Notes under the pieces: generated by a model
Database searches by the model: none
What the model saw: the letters and a program-made list of their open reading frames with translations, nothing else
What the model was told of the DNA's origin: nothing
Assembly: GCF_023284025.1 (NCBI RefSeq)
Contig: NZ_JAKIKR010000017.1
Coordinates: 24,924 to 88,923, forward strand
Length of the DNA stretch: 64,000 nt
From: Shewanella abyssi
GTDB lineage: Bacteria; Pseudomonadota; Gammaproteobacteria; Enterobacterales; Shewanellaceae
Direction of reading: 5' to 3'
In this document: one piece after another, positions 28,532 through 36,488 of the stretch
Numbering within the stretch: the stretch's first letter is position 1
Layout: each line of letters begins with the position of its first letter
Translations under genes and position numbers: made by a program

Positions 28532-29076
28532 TCATAATTCTTTACAGCTGACACTGTCAACAATACTTAGAGTTTTCTTTAAAACTTCACCGTCGTAATC
28601 ATTCGAAAGTAACGTGAACAAGACAACTTTATTTCCGAGAAGCTTCACGCCTTGGGTAAAGAACAAAAACTCTCCTTCCTTGGGAGATTTATCAGTTAGA
28701 CGAGCATATACACCATCTAACTGAGTTCCAAATCGATTTGCTTTAACTACGCCTTCTGTTGATTGCGAGACTGAGCTTACCATGTTGCTCTCGATGTAAA
28801 TTTCTAGATCCTTATCTACAAGAGCTTCCATATACATATGCTCAAGATCATTTACCAGAATCTCAAAATCAAACTTACCTTTATTAGGTGGCACTAAACG
28901 GTAAAACGTTGTACCGAATTGAATGTGGTGACGTTCTACGGCCTTCCAATCTTGAGGCACATACAATGTCACAGTACCAACGTTCTCATTATTGAAACTG
29001 CGAAGCTCAACGTTTCACCTGCATGCAATCGTGGTGCAAGCAAAAAAAACAGACAAAAGATCAAAACCCTATTCAT
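28532..29076 (-). pseudogene. Frameshifted gene for a small exported protein
   Basis: Reading from ATG at 29076 gives a clean signal peptide (MNRVLIFCLFFLLAPRLHAGE). One base appears to be missing in the A run at about 29013-29016: restoring it (GGT GAA AAC GTT) joins the signal peptide in frame to NVELRSFNNENVGTVTLYVP and on to a 146-codon open frame ending CKEL at 28532. As it stands the first frame stops after about 35 codons. The body (about 145 residues, mixed alpha/beta, SCKEL end) resembles small periplasmic DcrB/DUF1795-like proteins only loosely. Either a real frameshift or a sequencing error. No partner genes are evident. Confidence 0.6.
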
Positions 29077-29227
29077 GACAATCCTTGTTATCTAGCCGTT
29101 GCTTTTTAGACGCTACAGAAATGCAGCTTTGCTTTCAAAACATTAGGAGAGTATAGCAACGTTTTAAAGATGTTAGCTTACTGAAGGATTGGTTATATCT
29201 TCCTAACTACTTAACAGAGCTTAAATC

Positions 29228-29627
29228 CAAGCCAATCACAAAACTTGTCGATGGTTCAGGTGAGTTTGAGTTTTTCAATAACGGCGAAGATAGATACTGG
29301 CAGGTTGAACGACCAGTAATGAATTTACCTCCGGAGTTTGATTTCGGTGCAATAAATGGAGATGTTCATACTATTGATAGCAATGCTATGAAATGCTTTA
29401 AAGAAATAGCGCAGCAGCCTGATCAGCTATTCGCTTTGTTAACGGATCACTTATTTGCAAAGGCACAAGTACATTTTGATAAGTTATCCTTCGAAACCGT
29501 TCAAGATGAGTTTTACGTCAAATCACTCACTACAAGTAACGAATTCGAGTACGAGTTTGGGCTTCACTCAAGGTCTAAAGACATATGCATCGAGTTATTT
29601 GTCAGAGGTGGGAATGTAACAAGGTGA
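29228..29627 (+). pseudogene. Broken copy A of an unknown cassette-like gene
   Basis: Protein from KPITKLVDGSGEFEFFNN through GNVTR, about 130 residues. A second copy lies inverted at 61108-61549 and allows the damage to be read. Copy A has lost its original N-terminus (the MGIFSKLFS start of copy B) and has a 33-base in-frame deletion between two gtaaca words near the end, which removes the segment EVYLDEGCCVT. The middle, with NAMKCFKEIAQQP, is intact here but deleted in copy B. Function unknown. A start inside at 29319 could still give about 100 residues. Confidence 0.55.
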
Positions 29628-29684
29628 TGTTGTTCGTTCCGGTGCTATATGGCTCGCGGCGCTCGCCGCAAATCACGTTGTAAC
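29616..29684 (+). repeat. 69-bp imperfect dyad with attC-like ends, copy A
   Basis: The segment opens with gtaacaaggtgat, overlaps the stop codon of copy A, and closes with aatcacgttgtaac; the outer arms are imperfect complements with AAC and GTT at the ends. Its length lies in the usual range for integron attC sites and its place at a gene's stop codon fits one. A 69-bp counterpart is at 61051-61119. The strict 7-bp consensus boxes are not fully matched, so the call is tentative. Confidence 0.35.
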
Positions 29685-29753
29685 CGCATATTTGATTGGC
29701 ATACTTTCCCTAATCTAAATTGAATGTGGTGGAGCACTTACTCTAACAAACTT

Positions 29754-29930
29754 ATGTCCAGAAATGAGCTAGACGCTACTCTGAACTCGCTGGCAGATCA
29801 TCTGCTGTGGAACGTGCAAGCTTCTGAAAAAGGGATTTTTCAGCAGAGCCTACATGGAGGTATTCACGGCGGCTTGCAAAGGAACATAGTGGATGAGCTG
29901 CTTTCCATCATAAGTAGATGTTTTAGGTAA
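29754..29930 (+). CDS. Small conserved reading frame in the repeat (58 residues)
   Basis: MSRNELDATLNSLADHLLWN leads into a 58-residue protein ending ISRCFR. Residues 1-20 look helical, with a Gly/His-rich turn (HGGIHGG) in the middle. It is not a family I recognise. The same frame sits at 40221-40397 and not one base differs over the shared 178 bases, while the flanks have diverged by several percent. The right copy begins with TTG instead of ATG. No ribosome site is obvious. It may be a small protein under selection or the residue of a recently copied element. Confidence 0.3.
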   Translation: MSRNELDATLNSLADHLLWNVQASEKGIFQQSLHGGIHGGLQRNIVDELLSIISRCFR

Positions 29931-30125
29931 TGGCACTAGATCCCGGCCCTGAAGCCTTGCCGAGATGACTCCCAATTATTCCCAAGTTGTTCTGCTAAGC
30001 TATCTCGTTTCTGTCCAAAAACGAGCTTAGCTCTGAAGTGGTCAACCATGCATATGCGCTTACTCACAGAGTTACTATTCCAATAAAAGGCCACCTTGGC
30101 GGTGGCTTCAAAACTCGTTGGTGAC

Positions 30126-30345
30126 CTACTTTGGCAAATCTGCCTGATGCAGATTAATAAAGGCATCCATGTTGGCCTGCGCTCTAAAGTTGTGCGCTTG
30201 CCTGTGTGTCGTTTGCATTCATGGCTTCTACCACTTCGTAATAACACTTTATCTTTGGCTCAGTGCCCGATGGCCTAACAATCACGCGACTATTATTTTC
30301 GAGGCGATAGATGAGTACATCACAAGCTGGCAAACTAATATCTTC
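30126..30345 (-). pseudogene. Duplicated 3' fragment of the phospho-sugar mutase gene
   Basis: Minus-strand translation of this block gives the last about 70 residues of the mutase at 40593-42314 (ending HQADLPK and stop) with several substitutions and a small indel. No 5' part is present, and homology ends at 30345. The fragment cannot make an enzyme. It shows that the mutase 3' end was duplicated when the intervening island arrived or formed. Confidence 0.88.
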
Positions 30346-30655
30346 TAAGGTAATTGAGTTTTTCCTACTCCTATTTATATAGGCTTAACGTGACATACAT
30401 CTCACTGCGCTACAGATTATTGATCTATGTCAACACAAGCTAAAGTTCCTCATCAACTGCTTTAAAATCGATAGACACACAAACAGTGCGTGTATAGCCT
30501 ACAAATTCAGCAACAATTTACTAACAGTTAATTAACGAGTGCATCAAGCCGTTTTTTCCAGAAAAACTACTTAATCATTTTTGTGGACGCGATGTTGTTA
30601 ATAACCAACAAAACCATAAAGTTAAAACACAAAGGAACTTTAAACGGAGTGTTTC
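30346..30655. other. Promoter region of the respiratory island operon
   Basis: About 310 bases with no gene, starting right at the left edge of the island. It holds the FNR-type box at 30420-30433 and a ribosome site acggagtg just before 30656. The promoter itself was not defined. Confidence 0.55.
30420..30433. promoter_or_regulatory. FNR/EtrA-type binding site upstream of the NapA-like operon
   Basis: TTGAT-ctat-GTCAA differs from the FNR consensus TTGAT-N4-ATCAA at one of the ten defined positions. It lies 223 bases before the first gene of an operon made of anaerobic-respiration components. In Shewanella the FNR homologue is EtrA, and CRP can also act on similar sites. Regulation by oxygen limitation is therefore likely but inferred. 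Confidence 0.6.
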
Positions 30656-31306
30656 ATGACAAGAGTTAGAAAACTACCTTCTTTGTTTGTCACCATATTG
30701 TTCTATTTAGCATCTAGTACATATGCAAGTGCAGACGACAAAGCGCTCATCACTCAAGGTGAGATGCTCTACAACCAAAACTGTGTCTTTTGCCATCAAG
30801 CTGATGCCATAGGAAAAACAGGTTTTGCTCCCTCGCTCTCTAATCCTGAGTTGTTGGCAATTGCATCGGATAAATACTTGGCCTCCACCATCCGAGACGG
30901 CCGTATTGGTACCGCCATGGGTCCTTATGCTCACCTTGGAAAAGAGAAAATTGTCGCGATAGTGGCTTACCTCAGAAGCCATGAAACCCTGCCCCATCGC
31001 TCAGCCGAAGTCGATAAGCAGCGCGCAGCACAGGGCGATGCGCGTAAAGGGGAGCTTTGGTATCACGATATCTGCTCTACCTGTCACGGCCCTCAAGGGG
31101 ACGGTTACTTAGCGGGATCATCGGGCACTGCCATCGGTAAGGTGGGCTTCCTTAACAAGGCGAGTGACGGTTTTATCCGTGAAACCATCAAGTATGGTCG
31201 TTCCAATACCCGCATGCTGCCCTTCTACGGCTCTGCTGGACTGGCCAACCTCGATGAGCAAGAGATTGAAGACATTATCACCTATCTGCGCACCCTAAAT
31301 AAGTAA
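30656..31306 (+). CDS. Periplasmic diheme class I cytochrome c
   Basis: 216 residues with a signal peptide ending TYASADD. Two class I cytochrome c domains in tandem: CVFCH (about residues 43-47) and CSTCHG (about 141-146), each followed by a candidate axial Met (TAMGPY and TRMLPF). It opens the operon and is 10 bases from the molybdoenzyme start. Canonical Nap systems use NapB, a differently folded diheme protein, so this cytochrome probably takes NapB's place as electron carrier to the catalytic subunit, or it accepts electrons from it. An FNR-type site lies upstream. Direction of electron flow is not certain. Confidence 0.88.
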   Translation: MTRVRKLPSLFVTILFYLASSTYASADDKALITQGEMLYNQNCVFCHQADAIGKTGFAPSLSNPELLAIASDKYLASTIRDGRIGTAMGPYAHLGKEKIVAIVAYLRSHETLPHRSAEVDKQRAAQGDARKGELWYHDICSTCHGPQGDGYLAGSSGTAIGKVGFLNKASDGFIRETIKYGRSNTRMLPFYGSAGLANLDEQEIEDIITYLRTLNK

Positions 31307-31316
31307 GGAATTTGAG

Positions 31317-34034
31317 ATGAAACGAAGTAAGGAAAACAATGTATCACGCCGAAATTTCCTGAAGGGTAGTGGGTTTATTGCAACAACTGCAGCAGGCGGC
31401 GGATTATTTGTCGCCAGTAACCCAGAACTTGAAGCCGCACCAGCAACTGCAGCACCTAAGAAAAGAACCACAGCATTAGCCCAATGCCCCTACTGCGGAG
31501 TCGGTTGTGGCACCATTATTCAGGCTGAGGATGGCAAAATTGTCTCAATGCGTCCCGACAAAGATCACCCGACCAACTACGGACTGCAGTGTATCAAAGG
31601 CTTAACGGCTGCAGAGCCTATGTATGTTGACCGCATGGAGGGCGACCCCTATGTCCGTAAGGATGTCTGGGCAGAGTGGCAAAAACCGAACCACGGTAAT
31701 ATCGAATATATCAGTAGCACCAAAGGCTCATTCGACGAAGAGCACTTTGTCCGCGTGCCTTATCATGACGCTTCTGACATGGTGGCGCGTAAAGTCGTTC
31801 ACTTCGCTAAGAAGTATACCGGTAACTCTATCTCTCTTTATGGTTCTGGCCAGCTCACCATGGAGGGCCAGTACCTAGAGAACCTGTTTATGAAGGGGGT
31901 TTTGGGCTCAAATACCATCGAAGCCAATGCACGTATGTGTATGACCTCGGCGGTAACGGGCTACTTTGCCACCTTAGGTTCTGATACACCGCCGCTGGCA
32001 TATGATGATATCGAGATGTCCGATATGGTGATGCACTTTGGTCATAATGCCCGTGAGTCACACCCTATTATCTTCTGGCGTATCGCCGACTATAAGAAGA
32101 AAAATGATATCCCAACAGTCGTGGTCGACCCACGTGAAACGGGTACCAGCAAGGGCTATGAGGATATCAACAGCAAGAATCATGTTCATGTGCCCATTCT
32201 TAATGGTGATATCAGCTTCCTAAACTCGATTGCCCATGTACTGCTTAAAGAACATCAAGATGTCATCGATTGGGATTTTCTCAAGGCGCATGTGAGTGGC
32301 TGGGAGGAGTATGTCGAAGGGGTGCAGAATGACTACAGCCCAGAGCAAGTTCAAGACAGAATGGGCGGCGTTAATCACGATGTAAACCCAGAGAAGATCC
32401 GTCAAGTGGCGCAGATGTTTGCCGATGCAACCCGCAAACGTTTGGCCCGTGGTAAGGGTAAGCAAGATGGTAAAGGCACAGGTGGGGTTATCATCATGTG
32501 GGGCATTGGCTATAACCAACATATCCACGGTCAGCACAATGTTATCTCAATCATCAACCTACTCACTTTAACCGGCAACCTCGCTAAGCCCGGTTGTGGC
32601 CCATTCTCGATGACGGGTCAGCCCAATGCTATGGGTGAGCGCTTCACTGGTGGCCTAACGGGTCGTCTGCCATTTAATGAAGGGCTAAGCAATCTTAAGC
32701 ACCGTAAACATATGGCCAAGATGTGGCGTATTCCAGAGAAGAATCTCGATACAGCCGCCAGCTCGCCTAATCCTGGTTTTGCGGTGGGTATGATGGAGCG
32801 CGCACTTAAGGATGACCTTAAGGCGATGTTCCTGGTCTATGCCACCCATATCGATCTCCCCGATCAATACAACTTGGTCCGTCCAGCACTGTTGAAAACT
32901 TTCAACGTGGTGCAGGAGATCTATCGCCATGCACCCAATAACCTCTACGCCGATGTGATATTCCCAGCCTGTACTTGGGGTGAAGTCAACGGGGTCTACA
33001 TCAGTTCGGAGCGTCGCATCAATATCACCGAAAAGGCGGTGCAAGGCCCTAAGGGCTGTCGTCCAGATATGGATATGGTTATCGACAAGGGTAAGGAGAT
33101 CGCCGATCTGCTGGGTATGGATGGCGACGCAATCTTTCCCTACAAGCGGGGTGAAGATGGTGAGTATGACGCCGAAGAGGTGTTTAGAGATGTCTGTCGT
33201 GCATCGGTAGGCACCGATGCCGATCTTACCGGGATCCTAGAGCGTGAAAAACTTGATGGTATCAGCCCCTACGAGCAACTGAAAACCCTGCGCGGTATTC
33301 AGTGGCCAGCGCCTAACTATGACTCAGCTAAAAGTGGCGGCACTAAGCGCCGCTATATGATGCAGGAGGGCCAGTGGGAGAATCGTCCATACGGCTACTT
33401 CCGTACCAAAGATGGCAAGGTCAACATGAAGCTGTGTAAGCAGGACTATAGTCAACGTAAAGAGATCACTAAGAAGTTGATGGAGTTCGGTGCTGTCGGA
33501 GGAAAGAAAGATCACTACACCATCGATAACCAAGACCTGATCATCAAGGCGCGCGATATGGGATTAACGCCCGATCTTCCCGATGAGGAGTTCAGAGGAA
33601 TTCCTTGGAAGGAGGTTCCCAACGATAAATACCCCTACTGGATGGGTCTAGGTGTTGTTTATGAGCACTTCCATACCGCTAAATCTCATCGTAGCCCCAC
33701 CACACGACGTCTAGTGCCTGAGATGTATGTGGAGATGCATAGCGAAGATGCCAAAGATCTCGGCATTAAAGATGGCGAGTGGGTGCGCGTCGTGACTAGA
33801 CGTGGTTCACTCGAGGCGCGTGCTCAGGTTGGCGGCACCGACAGTATCGTCAAACCTGCTCGTAACAGTGTGCCAAGAGGCTATATGTTTGGCCCATGGA
33901 ACCTCTCTGTTGCTGACAGCGCCGATCCAAAGAAGAACAAGTGGCTGGCCAACGGTATCTCAAACCGTTGTTGGGATCCGGTATCTGGGCAGGTCGACTT
34001 TAAGAAGTTGGCCGCAAGGATAGAGAAAATCTAA
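31317..34034 (+). CDS. NapA-like periplasmic molybdopterin oxidoreductase, substrate unknown
   Basis: 905-residue catalytic subunit with a TAT signal (SRRNFLKGSG, residues 10-19). A [4Fe-4S] site is formed by C57, C60, C64 and C92 (CPYCGVGC and QCIKG). The molybdenum ligand is probably C208 in NARMCMTSAV, which aligns with NARHCMASAV of NapA. The stretch TGNLAKPGCGPFSMTGQPNAMG (about 420-440) is the NapA/NasA signature for the bis-MGD pocket. The molybdopterin-binding C-terminal domain includes MHSEDAKDLGIKDGEWVRV. A formate dehydrogenase would have His after the Cys/Sec ligand; Met is found here, so FdhF is less likely. The protein is longer than typical NapA (about 830) and diverges outside the core motifs. 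Nitrate is possible but not assured. No NapD chaperone or NapB gene is in the operon. Confidence 0.85.
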   Translation: MKRSKENNVSRRNFLKGSGFIATTAAGGGLFVASNPELEAAPATAAPKKRTTALAQCPYCGVGCGTIIQAEDGKIVSMRPDKDHPTNYGLQCIKGLTAAEPMYVDRMEGDPYVRKDVWAEWQKPNHGNIEYISSTKGSFDEEHFVRVPYHDASDMVARKVVHFAKKYTGNSISLYGSGQLTMEGQYLENLFMKGVLGSNTIEANARMCMTSAVTGYFATLGSDTPPLAYDDIEMSDMVMHFGHNARESHPIIFWRIADYKKKNDIPTVVVDPRETGTSKGYEDINSKNHVHVPILNGDISFLNSIAHVLLKEHQDVIDWDFLKAHVSGWEEYVEGVQNDYSPEQVQDRMGGVNHDVNPEKIRQVAQMFADATRKRLARGKGKQDGKGTGGVIIMWGIGYNQHIHGQHNVISIINLLTLTGNLAKPGCGPFSMTGQPNAMGERFTGGLTGRLPFNEGLSNLKHRKHMAKMWRIPEKNLDTAASSPNPGFAVGMMERALKDDLKAMFLVYATHIDLPDQYNLVRPALLKTFNVVQEIYRHAPNNLYADVIFPACTWGEVNGVYISSERRINITEKAVQGPKGCRPDMDMVIDKGKEIADLLGMDGDAIFPYKRGEDGEYDAEEVFRDVCRASVGTDADLTGILEREKLDGISPYEQLKTLRGIQWPAPNYDSAKSGGTKRRYMMQEGQWENRPYGYFRTKDGKVNMKLCKQDYSQRKEITKKLMEFGAVGGKKDHYTIDNQDLIIKARDMGLTPDLPDEEFRGIPWKEVPNDKYPYWMGLGVVYEHFHTAKSHRSPTTRRLVPEMYVEMHSEDAKDLGIKDGEWVRVVTRRGSLEARAQVGGTDSIVKPARNSVPRGYMFGPWNLSVADSADPKKNKWLANGISNRCWDPVSGQVDFKKLAARIEKI

Positions 34035-34051
34035 CTACAACCACCATAAGC

Positions 34052-34108
34052 GTTAGCACTCATGACTAAAGCGAAAGTCGAGATTTTAGTTATTTATCGA
34101 GTGCTAAC
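34052..34108 (+). promoter_or_regulatory. Long hairpin between the catalytic and iron-sulfur genes
   Basis: Perfect 10-bp arms gttagcactc (34052-34061) and gagtgctaac (34099-34108) enclose a second pairing (actaaa/tttagt). A pyrimidine-rich tract tctctctttt follows. It could be a partial terminator or a stability element that lets the enzyme gene be expressed more than the six genes after it. Confidence 0.5.
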
Positions 34109-34145
34109 TCTCTCTTTTAATCTACATTGATAATCTGGTAGTAAT

Positions 34146-34751
34146 TTGAATAGACGTCATTTTATTAAACAACTGAGTGTACTAGCAGCTGTTGGAGTCA
34201 CACTTAAAGCCTCCTTGGCTAACGCAGCTTTCAAGGTTAAGCAGTTCACTCAAAGATACGTTCGCCCACCAGGGTCGCTGGCTGAAGATGACTTTATCAG
34301 TCAGTGTATACGCTGTAATCAGTGCGCCGAGATCTGCCCCAATAACTGCATCAAATTCTTCGGCAGTGAAAATGGCATTGCGTCCCATGGCACCCCCTAT
34401 ATCAGCCCAAGAGAGAAAGCCTGCATCTTGTGTATGAAGTGTGGTGATGTCTGCCCAAGCGGAGCAATCAAGCCGGTTAAACGCGAACTCACCCCAATAA
34501 TCGAACAGGTCAACATGGGCATAGCCCGTGTCGATAAACAGCTATGCCTCTCTTGGCAGGGTAAATCTTGCGGCGTCTGTTACCGCGCCTGCCCTCTACA
34601 AGATAAGGCCATTATCGTGGGCTTTATGGAGCAGCCAGAGGTGCTCGATGCCTGCGTAGGCTGTGGACTCTGTGAGAGTAGCTGTATTCAGATCCCTCAA
34701 GCTATCAAGATCATCCCCAGCCACACCCTAGATCAACTTAGGAGCTCATGA
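34146..34751 (+). CDS. NapG-like ferredoxin with four [4Fe-4S] motifs, TAT-exported
   Basis: 201 residues beginning with TTG and the twin-arginine motif NRRHFIKQL. Four cysteine clusters fit [4Fe-4S] sites: CIRCNQCAEICP (54-64), CILCMKCGDVCP (93-103), CLSWQGKSCGVCYRACP (134-149) and CVGCGLCESSC (170-180). In Nap systems NapG works with NapH to bring electrons from the quinol pool to the periplasmic enzyme. The next gene overlaps by four bases (ATGA), implying translational coupling. The TTG start is uncertain, but the twin-arginine motif right after it supports it. Confidence 0.87.
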   Translation: MNRRHFIKQLSVLAAVGVTLKASLANAAFKVKQFTQRYVRPPGSLAEDDFISQCIRCNQCAEICPNNCIKFFGSENGIASHGTPYISPREKACILCMKCGDVCPSGAIKPVKRELTPIIEQVNMGIARVDKQLCLSWQGKSCGVCYRACPLQDKAIIVGFMEQPEVLDACVGCGLCESSCIQIPQAIKIIPSHTLDQLRSS

Positions 34752-35812
34752 TGGATAAGGAGTTTACCCAAGCGGGTCTAAACAAAGATAAACCGATAAC
34801 AGACAGCAAACCATTCGCACTGTGGAAGCACCTCAATAAATTGCGCTGGTTTTCACTCTCGGTGGTATTTTTAATGCTGATCTTGATCCCCCTGCTCAGC
34901 ATCTACCAGCATTACGTCGCGGCGCAGGGATATAACCATCTGTCGTCATCGCAAACCTTGCTTTATGACACCATGGAATTTATCAGCGCCCCCTTTGTCG
35001 ATGAGCCTGAACATGATCTCGATGCCATCAAAGGCACGACTTGGTCGGGGCAGCTATTTGGCGTCAAGCTCACCGATCCCTTAGCCGTGGTCGGGCAGAT
35101 GGCTGCAAGCCTCAAGATCTATTGGCCCCTGTTACTCACGGCACTCATTCCCCTATTAGCCACCCTGCTGTTTGGACGCTTTTTCTGTGGCTGGATCTGT
35201 CCAGCGACCTTTATCTATGAGCTCAACTCCAACCTATCAATCTACCTCAGCCGTTTTGGTATCAATAACAATAGACGCTTTCACCAGAGCATAAAATACC
35301 TAGTACTGGCTCTGGGCATAGGGATCTCTGCATACACAGGCACGTTAGCGTTCGCCAGCATCTATCCACCAGCCGTACTGGGGCGGGAGCTATATTTCTC
35401 TATCGCATTATCAGGTTTCGGTGGTGGCACCCTGTTTTTCATCCTCACTCTGCTGTTTGACACCTTTGTCAGTCGCCGCGGGATCTGTCGTTACTTCTGT
35501 CCAGGTGGCGCGCTCTATTCACTACTTGGACGCTATCGAGTGGTCAGAGTGAAGCGCTTAGTCGAGCCCTGTAATGACTGTAATAAATGTAATGCGGTAT
35601 GTGAGTTTGGCTTAGATCCAATGCGGGACAATTTTGGCGCCGAGTGCAATAACTGCACCGCCTGTATCTCAGTTTGCCCCAAGAGCGCGATGAGCCTGAC
35701 CTTGTCAATGTCAGACACTCCCAACCAAGGTCCAGGTCATCAAAGCCGGCAGTATCGCCAGCAGAATATGGACAATAACCTAGCGATCCCAGTAAAAAAT
35801 ATCAACGAGTGA
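34748..35812 (+). CDS. NapH-like membrane iron-sulfur protein (first of two)
   Basis: 354-residue integral membrane protein. Spans are visible at about 35-55, 115-135, 180-200 and 215-240. Two CX3CP motifs on the cytoplasmic side (FCGWICP and CRYFCPGG) and a C-terminal ferredoxin-like pair of clusters (CNDCNKCNAVCE and CNNCTACISVCP, about 275-320) match NapH. It would oxidise menaquinol or ubiquinol and pass electrons to the NapG-like partner encoded just upstream. A large first periplasmic loop (about 56-110) is longer than in E. coli NapH. Overlaps the napG-like gene by 4 bases. Confidence 0.87.
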   Translation: MMDKEFTQAGLNKDKPITDSKPFALWKHLNKLRWFSLSVVFLMLILIPLLSIYQHYVAAQGYNHLSSSQTLLYDTMEFISAPFVDEPEHDLDAIKGTTWSGQLFGVKLTDPLAVVGQMAASLKIYWPLLLTALIPLLATLLFGRFFCGWICPATFIYELNSNLSIYLSRFGINNNRRFHQSIKYLVLALGIGISAYTGTLAFASIYPPAVLGRELYFSIALSGFGGGTLFFILTLLFDTFVSRRGICRYFCPGGALYSLLGRYRVVRVKRLVEPCNDCNKCNAVCEFGLDPMRDNFGAECNNCTACISVCPKSAMSLTLSMSDTPNQGPGHQSRQYRQQNMDNNLAIPVKNINE

Positions 35813-35870
35813 GGATCAACTTAGTGAAGGTCGCTCAAGCGAATGATTAAAATAAATGAGTAGTAAATAG

Positions 35871-36488
35871 ATGATAAAAATAACAAGTAAAACAACAGCA
35901 ATATTATCGGGATTGCTGCTGTGTGCTCTGACACTATTTAGCGCATTAACCCAGGCACACCATGTACTGGGTCGTCCCTCATATAGCCTTAATGAGGACT
36001 CTAACACGCCGCCCAGCATGGCGATTGAGACACAAATAGGCGAGTATTTTTTCACTTATATGGTGTTTCCCGCCTTTCCTAAACCCAACGAGCCAGGTCG
36101 AGTCAATATATACGCCACACGGATAGATAATGGTGAGATGCTCGACCAAGCTATCACCTTTACCGTCCGTGATGACACTTTTTGGGGTGAGAGCATAGGC
36201 ATCGGCGACGGCGCAAAACCTGAAGTGATCGGTCAGCAGAATATTGATGATGGGGTATATCGCCAAGGGTTCCTGTTTAAGAGTCGCGGCAGTTACATCA
36301 TTCGTGCTTACTTTGAAGATAATGGTGAGCCCTACGAAATAGATTTCCCCCTGCAAGTCGGGGCTGCAAGCCCTGTCGGCCCTATTGGTGCAACTGTAGG
36401 ATTTATCTTCTTCCTGCTGCTGATGATCAATATTGTGCAACGTAAGCGAATCGCTCGCACCAAAATTCAACAGGGGAACACCGTATGA
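35871..36488 (+). CDS. Membrane-anchored FixH/YtkA-like protein with His-His mature N-terminus
   Basis: 205 residues. A signal peptide (residues 1-30) ends ALTQA, so cleavage would leave HHVLGRPSYSL as the mature N-terminus. A beta-rich periplasmic domain follows (about 32-165), like the immunoglobulin-type fold of FixH, YtkA or CopC proteins, and then one membrane span (about 170-192) and a short basic tail. A free N-terminal His with neighbouring His can bind copper in CopC-like and other His-brace proteins, so metal binding is possible. It sits between the two NapH-like genes, and the next gene overlaps by four bases. Exact role unknown; an assembly or sensor function for the respiratory complex is inference. 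Confidence 0.72.
   Translation: MIKITSKTTAILSGLLLCALTLFSALTQAHHVLGRPSYSLNEDSNTPPSMAIETQIGEYFFTYMVFPAFPKPNEPGRVNIYATRIDNGEMLDQAITFTVRDDTFWGESIGIGDGAKPEVIGQQNIDDGVYRQGFLFKSRGSYIIRAYFEDNGEPYEIDFPLQVGAASPVGPIGATVGFIFFLLLMINIVQRKRIARTKIQQGNTV

Larger units (their letters stand above)
28414..29747. other. Extra 1.33-kb segment present only in the left repeat, bounded by TAAC
   Basis: In the right repeat the two halves meet at gaaggTAACaagctt (40211-40214). In the left copy the same point is split into gaagcTAACtcacc (28414-28417) and tctTAACaaac-like sequence (29744-29747), with 1330 bases between them. The segment carries two broken genes on opposite strands. It was either inserted at, or lost through, the 4-base TAAC word. 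Confidence 0.55.
29748..30345. repeat. Left direct repeat, second part (matches 40214-40811)
   Basis: 598 bases aligned with 40214-40811. The first 178 bases (29755-29932) are identical to 40222-40399, while I count about 28 differences over the following 410. The right half is a copy of the 3' end of the phospho-sugar mutase gene. Homology stops abruptly at aatatcttc (30345), which marks the left edge of the island. Confidence 0.88.

Noticed and set aside
30390..30405. CRP-like site gtgacatacatctcac in the island promoter region
   Set aside because: The GTGA and TCAC half-sites are eight bases apart instead of six, so it does not fit the CRP palindrome.
31317..34034. Formate dehydrogenase identity for the molybdoenzyme
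   Set aside because: The Cys ligand is followed by Met (MCMTSAV), as in NapA-type enzymes; formate dehydrogenases have His after Cys or selenocysteine. The GPFSMTGQPNAMG stretch is also NapA/NasA-like.
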